Source of the DNA: Capra hircus
Taxonomy: Eukaryota; Chordata; Mammalia; Artiodactyla; Bovidae
Length of the DNA: 64,000 nt
Direction: 5' to 3'
Assembly (NCBI RefSeq): GCF_001704415.2
Contig: NC_030817.1
Coordinates: 30,887,550-30,951,549 of the forward strand
The translations under genes and the position numbers were made by a program. The notes under the pieces were generated by a model. The model was not told the DNA's origin and searched no databases. It was given only the letters and a program-made list of their open reading frames with translations. Below are positions 22,119-33,782 of the stretch, piece by piece (the first letter of the stretch is position 1; each line of letters starts with the position of its first letter).

Positions 22119-22457
22119 CTTCCTTTGTTATAGAAAAAAGTCTCAGACCACATAAGTATTTATAAGTAGAATCATCAAGTAGTATGTAATCATAGCTTTG
22201 CCATTAATTGGTTTTATGCTTTGTTAATAAAGACAATGCATTTTAAATTATAGTTCTGAAAATCTTACAGTAACTCCTGTGAGAAATGTAGAGTGAATAG
22301 ATAGTTTCTCAGGTTTTGATTTTGGTGAAGAATTTTGAATTTTATTATGCAGTTTTTAAATTTAATTATTTCAATCAGTAACTCAGCTTAGATTTTTAAA
22401 ATTTTAGAACTTTTCAATTAATATTATTTTTTAAAGTTATCGCCACTGGAACTTACT
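22119..22457. other. Spacer between two convergent BovB copies
   Basis: About 340 bases of AT-rich sequence with no recognised repeat, between the 3' ends of two oppositely oriented BovB copies. Confidence 0.5.
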
Positions 22458-23925
22458 TTCAGTTCAGTTCAGTCGCTCAGTCGTGTCCAACTCTCTGCAA
22501 CCCCATGAACCGCAGCATGCCAGGCCTCCCTGTCCATCACCAGCTCCCGGAGTTCACTCAGGCTCACCTCCATTGAGTCAGTGATGCCATCCAGCCATCT
22601 CATCCTCTATTGTCCCCTTCTCCTCCTGCCCCCAATCCCTCCCAGCATCAAAGTCTTTTCCAATGAGTCAACTCTTCCCATGAGGTGGCCACAGTACTAG
22701 AGTTTCAGCTTTAACATCATTCCTTCCAAAGAAATCCCAGGGCTGATCTCCTTCAGAATGGACTGTTTGGATCTCCTTGCAGTCCAAGGGACTCTCAGGA
22801 GTCTTCTCCAACACCACAGTTCAAAAGCATCAATTCTTCAGTGCTCAGCTTTTTTCACAGTCCATTTCTCACATCCATATATGACCACAGGAAAAACCAT
22901 AGCCTTGACTAGACCGACCTTTGTTGGCAAAGTAGTGTCTCTTCTTTTCAACATGCTATCTAGGTTGGTGGTAACTTTTCTTCCAAAGAGTAAGCGTCTT
23001 TTAATTTCATGGCTGCAGTCACCATCTGCAGTGACTTTGGAGCCCCAAAAATAAAGTCTGACACTGTTTCCACTGTTTCCCCATCTATTTCCCCTGTTTC
23101 CCCATCTATTTCCCACGAAGTGATGGGACCAGATGCCATGATCTTCATTTTCTCAATGTTGAGCTTTAAGCCAACTGTTTCATTCTCCACTTTCACTTTC
23201 ATCAAGAGGCTTTTTAGTTCCTCTTCACCATCTGCCATAAGGGTGATGTCATCTGCATATCTGAGGTTATTGATATTTCTCCCAGCAGTCTTGATGCCAG
23301 CTTGTGCTTCTTCCTGCCCAGCGTTTCTCATGATGTACTCTGCATAGAAGTTAAATAAGCATGGTGACAATATACAGCCTTGACGTACTCCTTTTCCTAT
23401 TTGGAACCAGTCTGTTGTTCCATGTCCAGTTCTAACTGTTGCTTCCTGACCTGCATACAGATTTCTCAAGAGGCAGGTCAGGTGGTCTGGTATTCCCATC
23501 TCTTTCAGAATTTTCCACACTTTATTGTGATCCACACAGTCAAAGGCTTTGGCATAGTCCATAAAGCAGAAATAGATGTTTTTCTGGAACTCTCTTGCTT
23601 TTTCCATGATCCCGCCGATGTTGGCAATTTGATCTCTGGTTCCTCTGCCTTTTCTAAAACCAGCTTGAACATCAGGAAGTTCACAGTTCACGTATTGCTG
23701 AAGCCTGGCTTGGAGAATTTTGAGCAGTACTTTACTAGCATGTGAGATGAGTGCAGTAGTTTGAGCATTCTTTGGCATTGCCTTTCTTTGGGACTGGAAT
23801 GAGAACTGACCTTTTCCAGTCCTGTGGCCACTGCTGAGTTTTCCAAATTTGCGGGCATATTGAGGGCAGCACTTTCACAGCATCATCTTTCAGAATTTGA
23901 AATAGCTCAACTGGTACCTTAGAGT
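22458..23925 (-). mobile_element. BovB, 5'-truncated, 1.5 kb
   Basis: Antisense copy starting at its 3' end (TCAGTTCAGTTCAGTCGCTC). The minus frame 22960-23778 (272 residues) has the RT blocks AGFRKGRGTRDQIA, FMDYAKAFDCVDHNKVWKIL, GCILSPCLFNFYAEYI and an intact YADD (about 23248-23259). An extra duplicated block, EIDGETGEIDGETVETVSDF (23085-23105 area), is a short in-frame tandem duplication. The 5' break is at about 23920. Confidence 0.93.
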
Positions 23926-24422
23926 CATTTAAAAAGAAAACAATTTTTGGTAGCCTGAAAAGTCACTAAATTGAAGTATATAAAAGTGTTTTCAAGTTGT
24001 TAGTTTTTGTAAAATTTGTGAATATAACTTCACTGAAAGATCAAATTTTAAGAGTAACCAAACTCTGTTTAAATGTTGACTGGCATATTTATGATTTTAC
24101 TCTTTATGAGAATTAAATTACATGCCACATGAATTAATAATGATTTTCCTTTAGTTTGACATATATAATTAAGAGTTGACTGTGCAGATTTCAAAATCTT
24201 TATCCCTGGTCTCCTGTATTAAATTTGGAATGTTAGTTAACCTCTTCTATTGACAGTTTTACCAGCAATTACAGTGTCTTATTAGTAATATTAATATCTA
24301 AAGCTAGAACTGAAGTTGGTAGCCTTGAACAAGTGTCGTTTTCCTGGGATTTGCCTGCTAACTTTTTTGCTTATAAGTGAACCAATTGTTTAGAATTTTG
24401 TGAACATTATTTTCAGTTTCCT
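23926..24422. other. Intergenic, nothing recognised
   Basis: AT-rich; no gene-like frame or nameable repeat. Confidence 0.35.
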
Positions 24423-24433
24423 AGAATGAATAT

Positions 24434-24691
24434 TGGAGAGGGCAATGGCACCCCACTCCAGTACTCTTGCCTGGAAAATCCCATGGATGGAGGAGCGTGG
24501 TGGGCTGCAGTCCATGGGGTCGCTAAGAATTGGACACAACTGAGCGACTTCACTCTCGCTTTTCACTTTTACGCATTGGAGAAGGAAATGGCAACCCACT
24601 CGTGTTCTTGCCTGGAGAATCCCAGCGATGGGGGAGCCTGGTGGGCTGCTGTCTATGGGTCGCATAGAGTTGGACACGACTGAAGCAACTT

Positions 24692-24718
<27 letters not shown>
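24434..24718 (+). mobile_element. Bov-A2 dimeric SINE with (AGC)n tail
   Basis: Two sense Bov-A monomers joined by a CGCTTTTCACTTTTACGCA linker, ending in an AGC tandem of about 9 units. Perfect target-site duplication AGAATGAATAT at 24423-24433 and 24719-24729. Confidence 0.92.
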
Positions 24719-24722
<4 letters not shown>

Positions 24723-24729
24723 TGAATAT

Positions 24730-26586
24730 AGTATAAGGAAATGCAGTAAATAAATTCTCTGATAAAATTTCCATTTGAAGTTGTAATTAAGTAAGAATGT
24801 GACAGTGGGGGAGAGTTGGGTATAATTTGTGTAAAGGTAATATACTCTGTCATAGTGTCTCCAGACTCATGATACTATTGGTGTTGAATGGAAATGTCCA
24901 CTGGTTAGAATTACTTCCTAGAGCTTGCATTGTGATGACCTCTTCAGGTTTAAAATATGCCCTCTTAATATTGAAAACATGAAAATTGGAGGTTACTCAC
25001 AGATAAATAATTTAGGGGAAATAACAATATCAGCAATAATCAACTTTGGTGGGATGGCATTTAGAGGTACATATGAGACTTTGCTCCATCAAGCAAAATT
25101 TTAAATGCAATTCCCTTTGATAGAAGTTTTATCTATAGGAATACCTTACAGATATCTTCCTTTACAGACATCTCACCTAAGTATGTAATGATATTTGTAC
25201 AAAGATATCCTTAGAACATTTGCAATAGCAAAATGCAAAACATTCTTAAGTAGGAGATAATTTTAAATAAATTTAAAAGAATGTACATTTTTGGCATGTC
25301 CAACTTCTACTAAGTAAAAATTTTTTAAATTATTGTGATCTTATATAAAAACTAAATGTATGCATGAGCATGCTTTGTATATACTTACCTTTAATAGACA
25401 CATAGGAAACTGATAGGATTCAACCTCTAAAGAGGCTAACTGGTGTTTGATAGGAAAGGGACTTTTGCTTTTTACTATTACTCTTGTGCTGGTAATATAT
25501 TTTTTATCAATATGTGTAGCTTTGATAATCTTAAAATAATAAAATAGCCAGCAAACAAAAATAAATTGACAATCAAAAATACCCACTCTACCCTCCCTCA
25601 AATCCATCAACCTGCTATAAACTAGAAAACTGGCACAGTGGATTTTTGTTTTTATAATAATACTTTTATCCAGATAATAATTTAAAAATATAGTTACTAG
25701 TTTCTGTGAATAAATTACAACAATGATGCTTTCATAGGGAGAAAAGCTATATTAGTTTTTAGTGTTATATTACAGTTAAAAGTTACAATAAGTCATTTGG
25801 TATACTGGTAAATTTTGAGCTCTGATAACCAGAGACAGCCTAGAATATTGACCATTTTGGTGTTATATCAATAGGAATCCTTAAAGTTAATTCATTTTAT
25901 GCTAAATGAGAACATTTACTGAATTTAGAATACATGCTCAAGATTATTAGGATTTCTTTCTAATGTTAGATATAAAATCCTAATTTTAGTATATACATGA
26001 AATATACACATATTAATTAGTGTATACATACAGATATAGATATAAAATACTTATATATCAAAAGTATATGTTGTATATAACTTATAAAATACATGGAAAT
26101 CCTATTTTATTGAACCAGCAATGACTAGGTATTAATGGAAGAAAATTTCATATGGGTTGTCTTTAGCAATATTATTTTAAACATAACAATTTTTAATAAA
26201 ATTTATGTTAATCATTAATATATTATTTGATCTGCTTTTTAGGTTCTTGGTTTAAATGAAAACCAAGTGTATAGAAATGAATATCAAAACAATTATTAAA
26301 AAATTCTGTCTATAATTTTCAAGCCAAATACTAGATTCATGTTTTTACATAGAAATTTTTCTCCTAAAAGACTTGGTAATTAGTGAGAAATGTCTACATT
26401 AGTAAAGAGCAGCATGCAAGAAAGAGATGCATTTACTTGTGGAAATAACCATTTATTAAGGAAAAATCATTTTTATTTGTGGTTTTTATATAAAGCTAGA
26501 TCATGGATTTTTTTCCTTATAAATTTTTCTCCAGGCAACAATAATGAATAAAATTTTAGAGATAAGCTTTCTGTTAAATGCATATA
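24730..26586. other. Intergenic, nothing recognised
   Basis: AT-rich, including TA-rich stretches near 25970-26100. No gene or repeat I can name. Confidence 0.35.
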
Positions 26587-26803
26587 TGGGCTTCCCTGGT
26601 GGCTCAGAGGTTAAAGCGTCTGCCTCCAATGCAGGAGACCCGGGTTCGATCCTTGGGGCGGAAAGATTCCCTGGAGAAGGAAATGGCAACCCACTCCAGT
26701 ATTCTTGCCTGGAGAATCCCATGGACGGAGAAGCCTAGTAGGTTACAGTCCACAGGGTTGCAAAGAGTCGGACACAACTGAGCAACTTCACCTTCACCTT
26801 CAC
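26587..26803 (+). mobile_element. Bov-tA SINE, well preserved
   Basis: Sense copy with a clear tRNA-Glu-like head (GGCTTCCCTGGTGGCTCAGA, GACCCGGGTTCGATCCTTGG) and the BovB-derived tail ending CACCTTCACCTTCACC. Confidence 0.9.
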
Positions 26804-27559
26804 CATGCCCTTCCTAACACATGTAGTAAAACCAAGCAAATACTCATACTCTCTATTAAAAAAAATTAAATGAAACTTTTTTTTCCCCTAAATGACCCAG
26901 TTAGTGTAGAGGCATCCACTCTGAATTCCACAGTCCAGGATCCCTTGGCCACTTGTTTCTGTATGTTGATATGCCCAAAGTTACATTTACTCTATAAAGA
27001 CTTCCTTTGTTCATATATGTCTCTTTTGTCCAGTATACATTTTCTTTAAAATTATAGTACATACAAAATACAAACCTGAAGGTAATATGGATTCTTTTGG
27101 AAGGAGAATTTATTCCTGTTTCTCCTGATGCATGCAGTGAATAGGTTTGCCTTATTAGACTGAACAGTCTTTAAGAACAATGAGGAGGGTCTTGAGCTGG
27201 TTTTCTCCTCCTTTCAATTATAGCACCAATATTCCATCCATTCCTGCCTACTACCAGAGTATGACTCCTATTCAGAAATAAAAGCAGCTCTACCTGACAA
27301 CATTCTGAAATATTTTGCCCTCTTTTCATAACCTCCATTTACTAAAGCAATATTTTCCTTGCTCCTTACCAAAGCATGAACTCAATATCTGCTTTCTTCT
27401 TCCATGCTGGATAAATGGATGTGGGAACTGTATTACAGATTAAAATAGTGGAAAATTAAGAAAACAGTGCTCTTAGTGTGAAGGGCAAGGCCAGTGATTT
27501 TCATGAACTATAGAAAGCATATTTAATCAGAAATAATGAGATCTGAATTATAATTCACT
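26804..27559. other. Intergenic, nothing recognised
   Basis: No exon or repeat recognised. Confidence 0.3.
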
Positions 27560-27665
27560 CTCTGCGAGAAACTCAATAACTTGACATTGAACAAGTCATG
27601 TAAACTCTCCAGACTTCACTTTCTTCCTTTTAAGAGATTGGGCTGCATCTCTTAAATTTCCATTT
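27560..27665 (+). repeat. MIR-like SINE core
   Basis: TTGACATTGAACAAGTCATG, AAACTCTCCAGACTTCACTT and CTTCCTTTTAAGAGATTGGG follow the MIR order (GACCTTGGGCAAGTCA, CTCTGAGCCTCAGTTTCC). Weak. Confidence 0.4.
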
Positions 27666-28964
27666 AATTCTGTATTTCTGCTTTTGTGTTATTTATGTGT
27701 TAAAAGTCTCATGGTATGGGTGGAAATAAAGACAGGCGATGATAATTTTGTGTGTGCATTTTGTTTTAAGCTATATGAGTTTTGTAGGTAACAATGCTTT
27801 AACAAAAGAGCAAGTTTTATTTACTGTTAAGCAGACCTAAGCAAACATAGTTATCATTGGAAAACTAAACTAAATTATCATTGGAAAACTTCATTATTGA
27901 CCACTTTTCCTAAAAGAGAGATACATGTCACCTTTATCAGAGTTCATTAAGTGCCAACAATTTACTTTCTGAGGAATATCTCTTTAAGGTCAATTAAATA
28001 AAAATGTGAAAGCCAGTGTTGTTAGGATTTTTGCCACATAATAGTCCAATTATTTTATGTTTAGCCTTTTTGATTAAAAGCAGTGGTCAAAAGATTTGAA
28101 ATCCTCAGAGGTGATTTTCAAGAAGGAGAAGTGCTGGAGCTACCCAGGCAGCAATCAGAGACAATTAGGAAAAATTTACCAAATGTTTCATTCTTTCTCT
28201 AGGTTGTATTGCAAATTACATTAAATATTTCAGGCTTATTGCATTTAAAAATAAAGTCTCCAACTAAGCAATTTTCAAGATAGTCAAAAGATATTGCTTA
28301 ACATTTTCTTATTGCTATAGAAATGAAAAGGGTGATTGTCTATGTTGATTAGCTTGAAGATTGCTTTGGGAAGAATTTGACAGTTCTAGTAACATTCCCA
28401 TTATAATTTACAGTCTATGAAGAAGAATTGAATACTACCTTGAGCGTCAGGAGAGTTTAAAGCTTCCTTTTCATCTGATAATTTTATTCTACTACTTTAA
28501 CATAAAGAGGGGATCTTTGTCATGTATTTCTTAATGCATATATAATTTATTTTTATCTTGATTCTTTAAAGCTATTTTCAGTTAGATCAAGTAGAAAATA
28601 TATAGCATAATAAATATACCAGAATATTTATTGATACTTACTATGTGCAGATCCTTTTTTGCGCTAGTCAGTTTTGCAAATAGAAAGATAGAAAGAAGCA
28701 TCATTTAATGTCAAAGGACTCAACCGTTTACTCAATAGAAAATTCACAAGGCAAAAGAACAAACAAAACTTAGCGCCAATTACATTTTGGTCATGATAAG
28801 TTGAGTGTGGCTGATACTATTTCATTTTCTTATACATAAATGCTGAAATAGAATCTATTTCTACCTAACACCATAAACTGTGGGAAGTTAGGAAAGTGGT
28901 CCCACAATAATATTTTATGTTTAGAAAAGAAAGGTTATAATTGAGTGGAATTATATTACATTTA
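27666..28964. other. Intergenic, nothing recognised
   Basis: AT-rich; a local repetition of ATCATTGGAAAACT at about 27853-27891. No gene recognised. Confidence 0.35.
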
Positions 28965-29056
28965 GAAATGTATAGGAAAATGTTTAAATACCAAGAAGAC
29001 TTACATATTGGAAATGCATAGAAAAATGTTTAAATGCCAAGAAGGCCTACATATTG
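28965..29056. repeat. 46-bp tandem duplication
   Basis: Two adjacent 46-base units, 28965-29010 and 29011-29056, from GAAATG to ACATATTG. I count five differences, all transitions. This is not part of a repeat I recognise. Confidence 0.9.
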
Positions 29057-29103
29057 TCATTTTTTTATGGACCTCCTGACTTGAAGGCCGAATTTTTAAT
29101 TGT

Positions 29104-29378
29104 GTTGCTGCTGCTGCTGCTGCTGCTAAGTCGCTTCAGTCGTGTCCGACTCTCTGCGACCCCACAGACGGCAGCCCACCAGGCTCCCCCGTCCCTGGGA
29201 TTCTCCAGGCAAGAACACTGGAGTGGGTTGCCATTTCCCTCTCCAATGCATGAAAGTGAAAAGTGAAAGTGAAGTCACTAAATCGTGTCCAACTCTCAGC
29301 GACCCCATGGACTGCAGCCTACCAGGCTCCTCCGTCCATGGGATTATCCAGGCAAGAGTACTGGAGTGGGGTGCCATT
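29104..29378 (-). mobile_element. Bov-A2 dimeric SINE
   Basis: Antisense dimer: (GCT)n, then CTAAGTCGCTTCAGTCGTGT, linker GAAAGTGAAAAGTGAAAGTG, second unit to GTGGGGTGCCATTG. Flanking TTTTAAT / TTAAAATA words are not a convincing target-site duplication. Confidence 0.9.
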
Positions 29379-29414
29379 GTTAAAATACTTTAAACCAGTC
29401 CAAAATGTACTAGT

Positions 29415-29604
29415 GTAAAGTGAAAGTCGCTCAGTCGTGTCCAACTCTTTGCGAGCCCGTGGACTATATAGTCCATGGAATTCTCCAGGCCAGAACACTG
29501 GAATGGGTAGCCTTTCCCTTCTCCAGGGTATCTTCCCAACCCAGGGAGGGAACCCAGGTTTCCCACATTGCAGCCAGATTCTTTACCAGCTGAGCCACAA
29601 GGGG
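29415..29604 (-). mobile_element. Bov-tA SINE
   Basis: Antisense copy from AAAGTGAAAGTCGCTCAGTC to the tRNA-like head with TTTACCAGCTGAGCCACAAG. Confidence 0.87.
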
Positions 29605-29911
29605 TTTCTCTTAAATTACCAAACAAAATAAGATTCAGTGATAGGATTCAATTAAATGGCATTTTCATTTATTTATTCATGAAAGCCATTAGTAAACATG
29701 TATTATGTGTTTATAAGGTGATAAATCTTAGAGAATTAGTGATACAAAGAAGGATAACAATACCATCCATCACAGCTCCTTCTGTTGAGAGTGCTGGGGT
29801 AATGAAAAAGTATATAATCCCCTTGTAAAAAAAAATTAGTGATATTTATCAACACTTCTATAAAAAGTACATAACTTTTAGCTGATTAATACCTTCCTAT
29901 GGAAAATATTC

Positions 29912-30180
29912 CAGAGAAGGCAATGGCACCCCACTCCAGTACTCTTGCCTGGAAAATCCCATGGACGGGGGAGCCTGGTGGGGTCGCACAGAGTCAGACA
30001 CAACTGAGTGACTTCACTTTCACTTTTCACCTTCATGTATTGGAGAAGGCGATGGCAACCTACTCCAGTGTTCTTGCCTGGAGAATACCAGGGACGGGGG
30101 GAGCCTGGTGGTCTGCCATCTATGGGGTCGCACAGAGTTGGACATGACTGAAGCGACTTAGCAGCAGCAGCAGCAGCAGC
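29912..30180 (+). mobile_element. Bov-A2 dimeric SINE
   Basis: Sense dimer with an (AGC)n end. Perfect 13-bp target-site duplication ATGGAAAATATTC at 29899-29911 and 30181-30193. The first monomer lacks part of its end (GGGGAGCCTGGTGGGGTCGC). Confidence 0.92.
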
Positions 30181-30559
30181 ATGGAAAATATTCAACAGAA
30201 GAAAAAGGACTTATATCTGTATGTGTTTATTGCATATTTCTTGTGATATAAAATTGGAAACAATTTGAATATTCAAAGGTATGATTAAGAAAATATTTCT
30301 CTTTAATATAATTCAAACATTAAAATGCTAATTGTGCTCTAATATGGAAAATGCTTAGATTTATAATGTGAAAACAAAAGTTATGTAAAGTGTAATTCTG
30401 TACAAATATACAAGTGAGAAAACACTTGGATTTTTAAAAATGATAGTTATATTAATATGGTGGTGTTTTAGATGATCATTTCAATGTTTGTTTTGGAAGC
30501 ACTGTATATTATTTTAAAAATAATTAATATTTTACTGTATAAAAGTATTCCCAAGCTGG

Positions 30560-31050
30560 AGCCCTTGTGCATTGATGATTGGAATATAAAACGGTACAGC
30601 TGCTGTGAAAAACAATATGGTGGTTCCTCAGAAAAATTAAATTTGGAATTACCATATGATTCAGAAATTCTGTTTCTGGGTATAGTCCCAAAATAATTGA
30701 AGACAGGGACTTGAACGGATACTTTTACAATAGTGTTCATAACAGCATTATTTCACAATAGCCAGAAGGTAGAAACAAACCAAATGTCCATCAATAGATG
30801 AATGGATAGGCAAAATATGTTCTATAAGTAAAATGGAATATTATTACAATGGAATATCAGTTTTGCAAGGTGAAAAGAGTTCTAGATAGATGGTTGTGCA
30901 ACACTGTAAGTGTACTTAATGCCACTGGCACTGTACAATTAAATATGGTTCAGATGGTAAATTTTATGTATTTTTCACCACAATTAAAAAATTAAAATGG
31001 TTAAAATGGTAAATTTAATGTTGTATATTTTGCTACAATGAAAACTTTTT
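30560..31050 (+). mobile_element. Old L1 3' fragment
   Basis: Sense L1M text: ACGGTACAGCTGCTGTGAAA, TTACCATATGATTCAGAAAT, AATGTCCATCAATAGATGAA, TGGATAGGCAAAATATGTTC, and the tail ATGGTTAAAATGGTAAATTT. Confidence 0.75.
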
Positions 31051-31461
31051 AAAAAGTGGTCCCAAGTTATGAATGGATTCTTAGATATGTATCTGAAGTT
31101 GAAAAGAGAGTTAGTTTGTAGAGTTAGTAGATTTAAGACTACATGACAATAAAAAAATGAAGTGCATAATGTAGTTGGAAAAATAATTTTTAAAATGAAC
31201 ATCCCCAAATTCTACTCAGTATTATTCTCGAATTAATGATTTGAAATCTATCCTGCTTATTTGTCATACTTTTCTAAGTGCATGTATGTTGGTAGTTTAT
31301 AAAAATGTAATTGTGAGACCAAAATGAGCTTTGAATGCTCAGTCCTATTTTAGAGGTGAAAGAGATGCTTGTGTTAGAGGTGAAAAACCAGGGGTACAGA
31401 GAACTTAAGATCCTGTAGATAGATAATGGCTGACATGACTAGAATGGATGCGTTTACTTTT

Positions 31462-31497
31462 TGTGGTGTGCTAAGTCGCTTCAGTTGCGTCTGATTC
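31462..31497 (-). mobile_element. 36-nt micro-insertion of a Bov-A/Bov-tA 3' tail
   Basis: TGCTAAGTCGCTTCAGTTGC and GTCTGATTC are the extreme 3' end of a Bov SINE (antisense). It is framed by an exact 9-bp direct repeat TTTACTTTT at 31453-31461 and 31498-31506. Confidence 0.8.
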
Positions 31498-31642
31498 TTT
31501 ACTTTTATGACAGTGTTACTTAAACTTTATACTATGTCAAGCAAGCCAGATTCTAATCTTTTTTTAAAAAGTTAATTTTATGAAACATTCAGTTATTTAT
31601 TTTCTACTAGGAAATTCTTATATAAAACATGAATTTCCTATG

Positions 31643-31865
31643 TGCTGTGTGCTAAGTCGCTCCAGTCATGTTTGACGCTTTGCAACTCTATGGACTGTAG
31701 CCCACCAGGCTCCTCTGTCCATGGGATTCTCTAGGCAAGAATACTGGAATGGATTGCCATGCCCTCCTCCAGTGGATCTTCCCAACCCAGGGATTGAACC
31801 TGAGTCCCTTTTGTCTCCTGCATTGGCAGATGGGTTCTTTACCACTAGTGCCACATGGGAGGCCC
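31643..31865 (-). mobile_element. Bov-tA SINE with a 34-bp flanking duplication
   Basis: Antisense copy from GTGCTAAGTCGCTCCAGTCA to the head (TTCTTTACCACTAGTGCCAC). Flanks 31609-31642 and 31866-31899 are a direct repeat of 34 bases with two mismatches (A-to-C and A-to-G near the middle). Confidence 0.9.
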
Positions 31866-32250
31866 AGGAAATTCTTATATCAGACATGAATTTCCTATGG
31901 TATAGCTTAAATCTAAGTCTTTACTTCTGCTTTTGACTTATTCAAGCAATTGTTAACTTCACAACTTTTCGCAAGCCTAGTTCCTTTGATGCTTAGAGGA
32001 GATGCATTTCCTTTACTTTTAAAACTAATCTACTTTTTGAACTTTTTTTTAGTGCTTCATATTTTATGAATTGATGCCCAAATATCCTTTCTACTTCCCT
32101 GATAGGAAGAGAGGGAATTACATTTTTCCAAATTACTCTTTCTTTGTAGGACTCAAAATAGAGACAATATTATCTTCTAGATCTTTTGTCCTATGCTTGG
32201 GACACTTCTGGTTGCAAATGAGAGAAACTGAACCCCTAAAAGGATTTATT

Positions 32251-32474
32251 GGACTTCCCTGATGGTTTAGAAGGTAAAGAATCTGACTTCAATGCAGGAG
32301 ACCCAGGTTTGATCCCTGGCTTGGGAAGATCCCCTGGAGAAGAGAATGGCTACCCACTCCAGTATTCTTGCCAGGAGAATTCCATGGTGAGAGGAGCCTG
32401 GTGGACTGCGGTCCATGGAGTCACAAAGAATCATACATAACTGAGTGACTTTCACTTTCACTTATTCACTTTCA
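32251..32474 (+). mobile_element. Bov-tA SINE
   Basis: Sense copy with head ACTTCCCTGATGGTTTAGAA, CCAGGTTTGATCCCTGGCTT and a TTTCACTTTCAC tail. Flanks AAAGGATTTATTG and AAAAGATTTATTG are a slightly decayed target-site duplication. Confidence 0.88.
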
Positions 32475-32882
32475 AAAAGATTTATTGCCTTATATAATTG
32501 AGAAGTCCCAGGGTAGATCTTAAGGAAAGACTGTAACCAGAGACTCAAATACCATTGTCAAGACTTTATCCATCTCTTGGTTTGCTTAATTTTATTCTTC
32601 AAATAGATTTTCTCCTAGTGGCAAACAAATACCTTCAGAGGCTTCAGACTCACATCCTCGTGGTTAAGCAATTGATGTTGAGGAAATAAAGAGCTCTCTC
32701 TTATTGTCTGTATCTCAATTTCAGGTCCTGTGTACCCACCTCTATGATCAGCAGCCCGAGTAGTAACAGATAGAGTCAAGGAGCAGTTCCCAAAGGAATC
32801 TGAAGAAAGGGGTGGGGGGAAGTAATTATCTGGGTAGACAAAAGGAATAATGCTTAGTCTACTATACCCACTTTAAAGTATG
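32475..32882. other. Intergenic, nothing recognised
   Basis: No gene; the stretch near 32690-32790 might be old LTR material but I cannot name it. Confidence 0.3.
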
Positions 32883-33296
32883 TTCAGTTAGTTCAGTTGC
32901 TCATTCATGTCCTACTCTTTGCAACCCATGGATTGAAGCACGCCAGGCTTCCCTGTCCATCACCAACTCCCAGAGCTTGCTCAAAATCATGTCTATCCAA
33001 CCATCTCATTCTCCGTCACTCCCTTCTTCTCCTGCCTTCAATCTTTCGCAGCATCGGGGTCTTTTCCAATGAGTAAGTTCTTCACAACAGGTGGCCAAAT
33101 TATTGGAGCTTCAGCTTCAGCATCAGTCCTTCCAATGAATGTTCAGAACTGATTTCCTTTAAGGTTGACTGGTTTGATCTCCTTGCAGTCCAAGGGACTC
33201 TCAAGAGTCTTCTCCAACACCACAGTTCAAAAGCATCAATTCTTCAATTCTTCGGTGCTCAGCTTTCTTTATGGTCCACCTCTCATATCCATACAT
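32883..33296 (-). mobile_element. BovB 3'-end fragment, 0.4 kb
   Basis: Antisense 3' region: TTCAGTTGCTCATTCATGTC, CTTTTCCAATGAGTAAGTTC, TTGGAGCTTCAGCTTCAGCA, CAGTCCAAGGGACTCTCAAG, ending TCTCATATCCATACAT. It contains a short local duplication, AATTCTTCAATTCTTC, at about 33238-33253. Confidence 0.88.
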
Positions 33297-33297
33297 A

Positions 33298-33352
33298 TGC
33301 TGTGCTTAGTTGCTCCGCCATGTCAGACTCTTTGTAACCCCCTGGACTGTAG
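33298..33352 (-). mobile_element. Bov-type SINE 3' fragment
   Basis: Antisense piece GCTTAGTTGCTCCGCCATGT ... CCTGGACTGTAG immediately abutting the truncated BovB. Probably a separate 5'-truncated SINE insertion. Confidence 0.65.
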
Positions 33353-33782
33353 AAAATTTAAAGTGGTGAATTTAAGTATGGTTCCTTTTTCATCTTAATG
33401 TATTTAATAGATTGAAATTCTAGAGATTATTATTCTATGCCCTCTCCTCCGTTATACTGATACTAAAGGACTTTGCCGTGACCTTCTAATATAACTCATT
33501 CAAAACCAGTTCCTGCCTTCATTTTTTATCCTCCATTTTATGCTATTCCCTAAGATCTACATTTCTTCTTTGCTTTCTTTCTCAATTATCACTGAGTCAT
33601 ATTTGTCTGCTAAAATTTGAATATAAAAGTCCTTCGCATCTCTTTTCTGGTAATGTTCCTGAATCAGTTAGGAATAGGTTGAACTTCATATAACAGATAA
33701 ATCATAGTGACAATTGTTTAATAAGGTATAAATTTATTTCTCTGCCATATAGAATAGATCTGGGTTTAGGTGTTCCAGGATT
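33353..33782. other. Intergenic, nothing recognised
   Basis: No gene or nameable repeat. Confidence 0.3.

Noticed and set aside
24693..24720. (AGC)n runs as stand-alone triplet repeats
   Set aside because: They are the normal 3' tails of Bov-A2 SINEs, with target-site duplications directly after them.
26587..26660. tRNA-Glu-like heads of Bov-tA copies as tRNA genes
   Set aside because: They are tRNA-derived promoter parts of SINEs, attached to BovB-derived tails and diverged; they are not functional tRNA genes.
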